Of a DNA stretch of 64,000 nucleotides, positions 56,205 to 64,000 are shown piece by piece. A program made the translations under genes and the position numbers. The stretch is from NCBI GenBank assembly GCA_020465985.1, contig JAANYP010003271.1:361387-425386 (forward strand), read 5' to 3'. Under the pieces are notes generated by a model. That model was not told the origin of the DNA and ran no database searches. It worked only from the letters and a program-made list of their open reading frames with translations. The DNA comes from Centrapalus pauciflorus. Lineage: Eukaryota > Streptophyta > Magnoliopsida > Asterales > Asteraceae. How positions within the stretch are numbered: the first letter of the stretch is position 1; every line of letters starts with the position of its first letter.

Positions 56205-57570
56205 AGGAACTGACTCGGCGAGTTACATATCCCACTCGGCGAGTCAGTCATGAATTTCGGAATTAATTTTGAAACAGTTAGTTTTGACTCGGCGAGTCAA
56301 CTGACCCACTCGTCGAGTCGCTTAATTTTGAAATAATTATTTCCGGACAGTCAGTTTCGACTCGTCGAGTCGCTCGCGGTTAAATTCTGAAACCCTAGCC
56401 GTTTTTATCATTTTTGCGAAAAATACTTCCAAACACCCTCTCAAGTTCCAGGCGGAGATTTGCACCATTTTGGCCCCCAAAATCCGATTTTCACCGATAA
56501 AACTCCTAGATCTTCATATAATCCTGTTTTTTAACAAGTTCCTTACATTGTGGGAGTATTTCCACAAGTTTTTGGGCGATTTTCACGACGAATCACCGCC
56601 GGCCACCCCCACTTTCGTCGGAAAACTGACCGGAGTTTCAACTTTTTGCATCAACCTTCTCTTTTCTTCACACATTTGGTAAAAACACTTCCAATCTTTG
56701 TTAAATCTCTCATATAATTTATGCCTAGATGTCGAATTTTCATAATTTAATTTTTATTTTTGATTCGTGTTTTTCTTAATTGTTTATGCTAAGATAGTAT
56801 AGATGTTCGTATATACGTGTTTATCTTGTCAATTTTCGTATCTTTAGGTGCATTTTTAGAAATTCGTTGCTGTTTTGTGCATTTATGTCAAAGTTTGTTG
56901 TTATTTCTTGCAATTTACTTCATTTCAGTTTAATGTAGATGTTATGTAGCTTTTACATTGTCTAATTAATAGGTAATTGTGGAAATTACATTGTTGTATG
57001 TTTATATGTTGTGTGTGTTCAATTCAAGTTAGTTTTTAATTATTTTTTATAGTTTTCAATAGTTTTTAAAATGTGATTTAGTTTGTTTAAGTTGAGTTAG
57101 GTTCTTGGTAGATTGTTTTTTTTATTTAGTTTATGTGTTTGTCTAATTGTTGAGTAGTAGCTTAAAGTTGTTTTTGTTTGCTTTTCTTGTAAACATGATT
57201 TGTGCTTATATAGTGTAGAATTTTGTAGAAGGGCATAGGTTTGAGATTAAATGTGAAGAACAAGTTTGATGTATGCGATTGTGGTTGTTCATTGTCTTTG
57301 CAAGCTTAAGTTTCATTGTCGTCTATCAAGATTCTTTGCTTGCACATAGTCACATTATGCTTATTTCTCATTGAGCTTAATGCATACTCCAAGCATATGT
57401 AGGCAATGTTAGGTGATTATGGAACTCATACACTTAAATAAGTGTGGGAAAATTGGGTTGGTTGTACATTGCTAGGTTTTTTTTTTTTTAGTGTAGGCAT
57501 AATTCTTCGGGAATGCTTTCCGTTCATTTATCCATCAATTGTTGAAATTGCCATTTGTTTAATGTAGGCT
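56205..57570 (+). promoter_or_regulatory. A2 internal promoter-like module, leader and intron before the 3' ORF
   Basis: Five ACTCG(G/T)CGAGT palindromes (56208-56371), the same kind of motif that lies before the LTR TATA box, are followed by gene-leader-like sequence (GAAACCCTAGCCG, CACCCTCTCAAGTTCC, to about 56680). A donor-like CATTTG|GTAAAA then leads into AT-rich sequence to the acceptor AATGTAG (57561-57567), three bases before the ATG. No clear TATA box. An internal promoter with a spliced leader for the 3' ORF is inferred. Confidence 0.4.
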
Positions 57571-57879
57571 ATGGTAACTGGAGGAAAAAGAGCCCAAGGT
57601 GAAGCGTCGTCTTCTCGCGCTAGAGATTCTAGCCCGGAGGAACAGGGTCAATCTTCATGATTCTTATACGACCCCAGAGGGCCAATCCCTCTTGGATCAA
57701 TTGGCAGAAATATTCAACATCCAGTTTCGGGATTTCACCTCCCAGGCAATGCTTAAGCTAATGCAAATCAGGGAACCGGTCTATGCAGAGCTAGTATTGG
57801 AGTTCTTCTCAACATATTCATTCAACGAGAATACTTCCGACATGAAGAAAGCCAACATATTCATTCAACGAGAATACTT
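57571..57879 (+). pseudogene. A2 3' ORF, deleted and truncated copy of the A1 protein gene
   Basis: Closely matches 47169-47597 but has a TGA at codon 30 (57658-57660), lacks 140 bases (A1 47276-47415, with CAG at both deletion ends), and breaks off at 57853. The next 26 bases (57854-57879) repeat 57811-57836, and C4 then begins. Confidence 0.9.
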
Positions 57880-58077
57880 TGTTACAGAGTATAACTGATG
57901 TACTAATGCAGATTAGAACTAATGTAAAATAAACATTACAACTAATGTAACAAAGTACAACTAATGTACATAGAATTCTAAACATATTTGACTGTTGATG
58001 ATGGGAGAAATTAATGGCAAGCCTGTCCAATTGATGGGCAGCTTCCATTCTTCATCTACCCAGATAGTAGATGGACT
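57880..58077 (-). other. C4 3' untranslated region, truncated
   Basis: Matches the sequence after the C1 stop (6802-6985), including ACATTAGTTGTA-like repeats, and ends at the junction with A2. Confidence 0.7.
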
Positions 58078-61000
58078 TCAAGGCAATGGTGGCACTCCTT
58101 CAAACATCTCTTCAAGTTGTTCCCTAGTTTCATCCATTTCTTCCATTTCAACTCTTAGGAACATGAGACTAGGATGTTGAATCTCCCCTCTTTCATAAAA
58201 GCCTCTGAGCTAATCCTAGATGGCTGCTCTCCACTTTATGGATTGCCTAAAGGAGTTAGCAAGTCTGAATGCAATAAGCTGCTTGAGACCAACCTTGTGC
58301 AAGTCTGATGCTCTTTGGAAGCACTTCTTCTTTGTAAGGGGATCTACAAAAAAAACCCCTAGCTCAGGTTCTTCAATCAATTTGTCTTCCTCATGTTCCA
58401 CTCCTTTAGGCAGACTGTGGTCTACTCCTTTTATTTCCACGGCTACATTACCTTGTTCAATCATTATCAGGAGTTCCTCCAGCTATGTATCCTTTCTCTT
58501 TCTCTTGGCCTTTATCTTGGGTGTAGCCACTGAGATACCCTTGATCTGTTCTTCTGATATTAGGCCATGATCATTCACTCTCTCCATCAACTTTTTGACG
58601 TATGCCCTGATAGTCTTAGCTGTTTCAGACTTAGACTGGCTCAGGGCAACTGCCAACTCCACCCATTCTCTGTATCCCATTTGTGCAATGTCAATGTATT
58701 CATATGCTTCAAGTTCTGGGCCTGTAGCACCCATTCTGATTATCTGTATCTTCCATTGTTTGCCTTTTCTTGAGATGGGAACAGCTTTGACAATTGGTTC
58801 CCTGGCAAGTCTTCTGTCAGCAACATCAAAGAATTTTTTCCTTGTCAGGTTGTCAAAGTGAATCTGGGCTCTTGCAGAGGAGGATGCTTCCTTCGACTTG
58901 GTCACTGAGACCTGAGCACCCTGTTCCTTTTCACCTTCCTTTTCTACCACTGACTCCTTAGCAGCCTCTAGCAATTTTCTTTGCACATCCAAAGAAGGCA
59001 TTTTAATTTTACTTGCCTCTTTGAATGCAAAGGATCTAGCAGCTTTGGCGGAGGCTTCTTCCTTCTTTAGTCTTTCAAGGGCTTGGAGTTGTTCATCTCT
59101 GTATTCATAGCATTTCTCCATGGAAACACCCATTTCCTTAGCTCTTGCCTTGTCAAACTTTAGTTGTGCAGCTCTTAGATGGTCAGGGTCTACTTCTGCA
59201 GAATCAGATGCCTCCTTCTGCTTGGCCTGTCCCCAGTAATGGATTCCTCCCCCTTAGTTTGTGCAGGGTTTGGAGATCCAGTCTGAGTAGGCTGAGCAGC
59301 TTCAGTGTGATGGGAGACATCCTCAGTGGGACCTGTTTGTGATACACCTGCTGCTTGACCAACAGATACTGATTTCTCCTTAGAAGGAGAAGAAGATTTC
59401 TCCCCTTTAGACTTAGTCTTTGAGGCAGATAACTTCTCCCCCTTTGAAGGAGATGGCACATAGCCTTCAACATGTGGTCTGCCTGGAGAAACAAATTCAG
59501 CAGGCTTAGCTGCAGTTTTGGCAGCAGGCTTGGGGCCAACCAGGCTATGCACTAAGAAAGCCAGATTGTCCTTAACCTCTGCAAGCTGGGTAAGGCAGGT
59601 CTGAAGAGAGGTAGATTGAGATTCAGCAATGAAGGACAGCTTTGATAGGTTTTCTCTGTCAGACGCTATGAACAATAAACTTTGAAGCTGTGCAAGATGT
59701 AGTTCAAGAGAGTCTTGCACATCATCAAGGTTTGATGACACAGAATTGGACAGAGAGACAATGAGAGTGTTTAAGCTGGCCAATGTAGAGGGAAGGGTAG
59801 TAGTGCAAGTGGTGAGGAGAGTGGACAGCTGTTGGGAGATAGTTGTCATGGAGGACACAGAGTCCTACTGAGTGGAAAGGATAGAGGAGAGAATAGTGGA
59901 GATATGTTGCAGCTGTGCAGTGAGTGCAAGCAGTTGTGAGGACTGATCAGCTTGAGAAAGGGTTAGAAAGGAATTCTTGAACAAATCAAAGAATCCTTTG
60001 AGCTGTGCAGACACAGAGACTGAGATTATTGATGGTAGTGAGGTCATGGAATTTACCTAAGAACCAACTTTGTTGGTCAGCAAAGAGAGCTGATCCTTCA
60101 AAGGAAGATCTTTAGGGGATGGAGGAGTATGGGTGGACTGTTTGGATTGAGTAGATGGTGAGGAATGAGAATGGGATGATGATGAGGCAGGTGTTTGAGG
60201 ATGTGAGGGAGAAGGTAGGGTTACTTTTGAAAGAAGATCCATAGCCTGGGCATAAGTAAGATGGCCCAGCTTGGAAGGGTCAATGGATCCGTCAGCAGTG
60301 GCTGTAGTTGCTTCATCAGGAGTAGGGGTAGGAGATGGTGGCCTTTCAGATGCAGCTTGTGTTGCAGCACCTTCATCAAAGCCTGGGGAGGTTCCCTCAG
60401 CAGCACCTTGGTTTATAGGTGCTTCATCATGGGAAGATGGGATGTGCATTTCAACATCAGCAGTGGTGAAACCTGCTGATGGAATTTGCATTTGAGGTGC
60501 AGCCTCACCAGAGGGATGGTCTGTTCCCTGTGGGTCATCAGCTTGGGATGTTGGTCCTTTAGCAGCTGTTGGGTGTACAACAGCTGTATCACTAGGAGCA
60601 GAAGTTTGAGGCTGATCTACTGGATGGTCTAGTCCTACATGTTTGGCACCTCGTGCAGACTCAGGTTGTGTAAGAGAAGTATGGAGTGGAGACTGTGTGG
60701 ACTCAGTGTGGAGTGGAGTGAACTCCTGTCTTTCAATACCCTCAGCTATTGGAATGAAGCCTGCTCCAATAATGCTGGTCCTTCTCCCAAAATAGGAGAG
60801 GCAGCATGGGTTGCTTCTTTTTCAACTGACTCTTGTTGAGAAAAGTCAGAGGGGCTTGATTGGGTAGGTGGTTTCTTCCTAGCTAAGGATTTTCTCCTAG
60901 AGTATTGAGACAGTGTGGGGGATTGAGGAGAAGTAGCTGGAAATTGTGTTTAGACTGGGTCATAAGCAGGGGGTTAACCTGTTCCATGGTCTCAGGTGCC

Positions 61001-62070
61001 ACAGAGGCACCAGTCACAAAGGCTTCAGGTTCAACAGATGAACCAGGGTGAGAAGTCTGCTCCCCCTCAGCCACAGAGGCTGATGGGGCAGACTTTGACT
61101 TAGATGTTTTTGCCTTCTTGCGGACAGGCTCAACTTGAGTCGATTACAGGACCCTTTTTACAACTTTGGGCCAGGATTTGGATTTTCCTCTGGGAGTTGT
61201 CACTGGATCCACCCTCACAGTAGAGGGTCCTTCCACCATACCAAGCAACCTCCTCATAGGTGTAGAGAGAGGAGGCTCATATGGGAGTACAAGGGTATAG
61301 AAAACTCTATTCCCAATCACTGGGAAAGCAGCAGTACGTAAAATAGGCTGAGAGTTATATAAATGATCACCACAGACATGCTTGAAGATGAGGCTCAGAA
61401 ACCTTGGGTATCGAACAGCAGCTAGATGTGTTTCCTGCTGCACGAGATTCCTCAAATTCATGAAAATCCACCGAGCCATGTTCAGAGTAGTCCCATCTAC
61501 AAGCTATAGGATTATTGGTATTTCATCATGGCTAAGCTGGTCAAAGGAACCAACTTTGCTGCTGAAGCACATTACCACAGAGGCAAATAAGAAGCTGTAA
61601 GTCGGTGAGAGATCCTTTCTAAACAGTATGGCTCAAATTTTGGGTTCTGCTACACCACAGAAGCGTAGCAAGTTTCCCATCTGATCATTTTCAGGCTGTG
61701 GCTGGTCATACGTTTCAGCCACATGGAGATGAAGAACTTCCCTGATAAGACCAGTAGTGATCTCAATGGTCTGAGTCCCATTGAGAATGGTTCCCCTTAT
61801 GATTTTGGTTGCTGGGTCATAGGCACAGGTGTACCAAAATTCATACACCATCTCCTGGTACAGGTCACCAGGAGATGCAGTCATGGCGTAGTGTAGAGGG
61901 TGAACCTTTAGAAACTCCACAATATTCTCATAACCTTTCCCCACATAGTTTTTGGGAATGGTTAGGTTGGCAATGTAGTTTGTGGGTTTCAATGTTAGCA
62001 TCGTGGTAACAGATGGATGTTTCTCAACATCCTTACCAACAAACACTGGAAGCAAAGGGTTGTTTTGGTG
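58078..62070 (-). pseudogene. C4 3' ORF (accessory protein behind pol), broken
   Basis: ATG at 62070; final stop at 58080-58078. Broken into frames at 62070-61633, about 61620-61144, 61074-60883, 60491-60057, 60047-59865, 59858-59190, 59133-58483 and 58464-58216, by stops and shifts. N-terminal part: VEFLKVHPLHYAMTASPGDL, YEFWYTCAYDP, GTILNGTQTIEITTGLIREV, RYPRFLSLIFKHVC. The middle is Pro/Ser/Thr- and Gln-rich, with a helical segment around 59860-59500. The C-terminal part closely matches C1 (SKGEK units, ARAQIHFDNLTRKKFFDVAD, KSETAKTIRAYVKKLMERV). No catalytic or membrane signature. Function unknown. Confidence 0.75.
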
Positions 62071-62181
62071 AGCCATTTGTGGAGTAGTGGAAATATGAGT
62101 ACAGGACACTTAGTCGATTTTAGGGTTCTTTGGGAGTTATGGAAGCAGTTTAGGAAGAAGAAGATGAAACAGTAGAGGAGG
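62071..62181 (-). promoter_or_regulatory. Leader before the C4 3' ORF
   Basis: The minus strand runs from the TATA box through CTACTGTTTCATCTTCTTC, CTTCCATAACTCCC and GAACCCTAAAATCG to the ATG at 62070. It is pyrimidine-rich, as plant 5' leaders are. One short upstream start lies within it (the in-frame extension to 62109). Confidence 0.5.
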
Positions 62182-62189
62182 TATTTATA
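62182..62189 (-). promoter_or_regulatory. TATA box between pol and the 3' ORF of C4
   Basis: The minus strand reads TCCTATAAATACCTCC, with the TATAAATA core 112 bases upstream of the ORF ATG and a pyrimidine-rich leader after it. A retrotransposon that relied only on its LTR promoter would not need this. Confidence 0.6.
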
Positions 62190-62752
62190 GGATTTATATG
62201 TGAGTGGGTAGGAGAGAGAAAGGTTTGGGCGGTTGATTTGAAATGTTCTTTAACGGAAAATGGAGCGGTTGTCCATGTTAGAATGGTTGTCAGACCACTT
62301 GAACCTTTATATTCACTAACACATGTTAACACACATTATCCATAGATAATTAAGTTAAATAAATACATATATTATGTAACTTAATTGTGAAGAAAGGTAA
62401 TTAAAACTGATGTTCTAAGCTGTTGGTCAAACCTGTGATGAGCAGGGTTCATCACAAACTGTCATTCCACAAGCTGTTCATTCAACATGTGCAGCTATGC
62501 AAGAACAAGTTATGTTCAATAGTTGATCAGGTTACAAGACAATGTCTTGTATGACAGATTGAGAGAGTGAGCAAGTTGGGGGTTTAAACAACAGATCAGG
62601 TTTGAAGTTAAAAATGATGGTTTCAAACCTGTTATACGCTCAAGTTTTCAGAATTTAGCTAAGTGCAGAACATGCATAGCCTGTTTTGTCTAAGCTGTTA
62701 TGAGAAACTAGAGCAGTGTGAGACATATAATCCCTTAGAGCATTAAGGACAC
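62190..62752 (-). promoter_or_regulatory. C4 pol - 3' ORF spacer with LTR-type motifs
   Basis: Non-coding. The minus strand contains repeated AACAGCTTAG, AACAGGTTTGA, ACCTGATCTGTTG and GAACAGCTTGT motifs, of the same kind as in the C1 LTR (7170-7590). It would be the upstream region of the putative internal promoter. Confidence 0.45.
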
Positions 62753-64000
62753 TTAGTCACTTTGATTTAACATGCCCAGCTTGCTTACAAGATAATTAAG
62801 CCTGTTTTCATCAAGAGGCTTGGTGAAAATGTCTGCAAGCTGTTCATCTGTGGAAATAAAACTTACCTCCACATTACCTTTCTGGATGTGATCACTGATG
62901 AAGTGATGTCTGACTTCCATATGCTTTGTTCTGGAATGAAATACTAGATTGTTGGAGATGGCTATAGCACTTGTATTATCACACAGAATAGGAATTTTCC
63001 TATATACAAGTCCATAGTCTTCAAGCTGATGCTGAATGCACAGAATATGCCCACAGCAGCTTCCAGCAGCAATATACTCAGCTTCAATAGTAGAAGTAGA
63101 AACTAAGTTCTGCTTATTGCTACACCAACTTATCAACTTACCACCAAGGAGTTGACACCCACCTGTTGTGCTTTTTTTGTCTAGCCTGCAGCCTGCAAAA
63201 TCAAAATCTAAATATCCTGTTAGCTCAAGACTTGAGTCTTTGGGATACCAAAGACCCAAACCTGGTGTACCCTTAAGGTATCTGAAGATTCTTTTTACAG
63301 CAGCTAGATGTGATTCTTTAGGATAAGCTTGAAACCTAGCACATAAACAGGTAACAAACATAATATCTGGTCTACTACTAGTTAAATACAGCAAGCTCCC
63401 AATCATGCCTCTGTAAGCTGTTACTGAAACAGCTTTGCCACTGGCATCAGCATCCAACTTTACATTGGTTGCCATTGGGGTTTTGATAGGAGAACTTTGA
63501 TCAAATTTAAACTTTTTCAAAAGATCTAAAGTGTACTTTCTTTTATTTATAAAAATTCCATTTGAGGTTTGTTTAACCTGCAATCCTAAAAAGAAAGTAA
63601 GTTCTCCCATCATACTGATTTCATATTTTGATTTCATGAGTAGTGAAAAATTCTTGCATAACTGCTCATTAGTAGAACCAAATATTATGTCATCCATATA
63701 AATTTGAACAGGCATAATATCAGACTTCACCTTCTTTATGAACAGTGTGGTATCCACTTTACCTCTGGAATAACCATTGCTCATAAGGAAATCAGTTAGA
63801 GTGTCATACCAGGCTCTAGGGGCTTGTTTTAGACCATAGAGGGCTTTGTCCAACTTATAGACAAAACCTGGATGATGTTCATTTTCAAAACCTGGAGGCT
63901 GCTTGACATACACTTCTTCTTGCAGCTTTCCATTCAAAAATGCACTCTTTACATCCATTTGAAATACCTTCATACTCTTGTGGGCAGCATAGGCTAGAAA
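62753..64000 (-). CDS. C4 reverse transcriptase / RNase H, partial, open
   Basis: Open from the right edge to a stop at 62753. It begins FLAYAAHKSMKVFQMDVKSA, then QAPRAWYDTLTDFL, the catalytic YMDDIIFG (about 63680-63703), MGELTFFLGLQV, LTSSRPDIMF, RNase H with YLDFDFAGCRLDKKSTTGGC, STIEAEYIAAGSCCG and HMEVRHHFISDH, and ends LVSKLGMLNQSD. In the RNase H start, YLDFDFAGC replaces the usual Y-x-D-S/A-D, so the first Asp is preserved but the surroundings are changed. No frameshift in the visible part. The gene continues off the window. Confidence 0.9.
   Translation of the reverse strand, partial: FLAYAAHKSMKVFQMDVKSAFLNGKLQEEVYVKQPPGFENEHHPGFVYKLDKALYGLKQAPRAWYDTLTDFLMSNGYSRGKVDTTLFIKKVKSDIMPVQIYMDDIIFGSTNEQLCKNFSLLMKSKYEISMMGELTFFLGLQVKQTSNGIFINKRKYTLDLLKKFKFDQSSPIKTPMATNVKLDADASGKAVSVTAYRGMIGSLLYLTSSRPDIMFVTCLCARFQAYPKESHLAAVKRIFRYLKGTPGLGLWYPKDSSLELTGYLDFDFAGCRLDKKSTTGGCQLLGGKLISWCSNKQNLVSTSTIEAEYIAAGSCCGHILCIQHQLEDYGLVYRKIPILCDNTSAIAISNNLVFHSRTKHMEVRHHFISDHIQKGNVEVSFISTDEQLADIFTKPLDENRLNYLVSKLGMLNQSD

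Larger units (their letters stand above)
50681..57879 (+). mobile_element. A2: Athila-type gypsy element, gag deleted, 3' end truncated
   Basis: LTR 50681-52231, then, without PBS or gag, the end of gag and pol (52232-56009), a promoter-like spacer and leader (56010-57570), and the first part of the 3' ORF (57571-57879), where it is broken off against C4. Several frameshifts; inactive. Confidence 0.8.
57880..64000 (-). mobile_element. C4: Ty1/copia element (SIRE-like, same family as C1), 3' part without LTR
   Basis: In minus orientation: RT/RNase H (64000-62753), spacer with TATA box, 3' ORF (62070-58078) and part of the 3' untranslated region (to 57880). The PPT and 3' LTR seen in C1 have been lost at the A2 junction. 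The 5' part is right of the window. Confidence 0.88.

Noticed and set aside
1..64000. tRNA/rRNA genes, CRISPR arrays, bacterial-type operons, riboswitches
   Set aside because: None seen; TGGTATCAGAG occurrences are primer-binding sites, not tRNA genes, and the direct repeats are LTR motif arrays or microsatellites.

Overview
This window is transposon-dense plant nuclear DNA. It has no bacterial or organellar features: no operons, no rRNA or tRNA genes and no CRISPR. Nearly all real coding sequence belongs to LTR retrotransposons with plant-type architecture. Their primer-binding sites are complementary to initiator tRNA-Met. The Ty1/copia elements carry a long extra ORF behind pol, the Ty3/gypsy chromovirus has a chromodomain, and the Athila-type elements have a downstream ORF. 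From remembered protein similarity the copia and Athila families resemble those of Asteraceae (lettuce and relatives). That is an inference; no host gene in the window settles it.

Layout, left to right (labels are mine). G1 (1-5344, minus) is the 5' part of a Tekay-like gypsy element: LTR, PBS, a pre-gag ORF and gag-pro-start of RT, running off the left edge. It sits inside C1 (5345-8277, plus), of which only the 3' ORF, PPT and 3' LTR remain here. From about 8370 to 18250 lies AT-rich DNA with no intact gene. It contains scattered exon-like pieces on the minus strand, two of them recognisable (NF-YB and a probable SPL/SBP-box first exon), Helitron-like terminal motifs, three copies of one dispersed repeat, and a perfect solo LTR (10617-12214, TSD TATCT). 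An old LTR relic (18950-19425) precedes C2 (19498-25625, plus), a decayed copia element with 5' LTR, gag, PR, IN and the start of RT. C3 (25626-45176, plus) was inserted into the RT of C2. C3 is itself split inside gag by G2 (27156-36302, plus), a complete gypsy chromovirus with near-identical LTRs, TSD GACTG and an open gag-pol interrupted only by a 90-bp GT-AG segment.

After an unassigned stretch (45177-46826) come two Athila-type elements in tandem (A1 and A2, 46827-57879), sharing one LTR at 50681-52231. A1 contributes an intact 530-codon 3' ORF. A2 contributes a frameshifted pol and a truncated 3' ORF copy. The window ends in C4 (57880-64000, minus), the same family as C1, with a broken 3' ORF and an open RT/RNase H reading off the right edge.

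How the parts work together: each element family encodes its own capsid (gag), protease, reverse transcriptase/RNase H and integrase, and primes from the PBS and PPT next to its LTRs. G2 is the only element that looks potentially autonomous. The most interesting signal is that C3, C4 and A2 each have a gene-like leader between pol and the 3' ORF. C4 has a clear TATA box, and A2 has LTR-type palindromes plus a 3' splice site. The 3' ORFs of the copia and Athila elements also appear to share a short N-terminal motif. Together these suggest a separately transcribed accessory gene of unknown function carried by both superfamilies.
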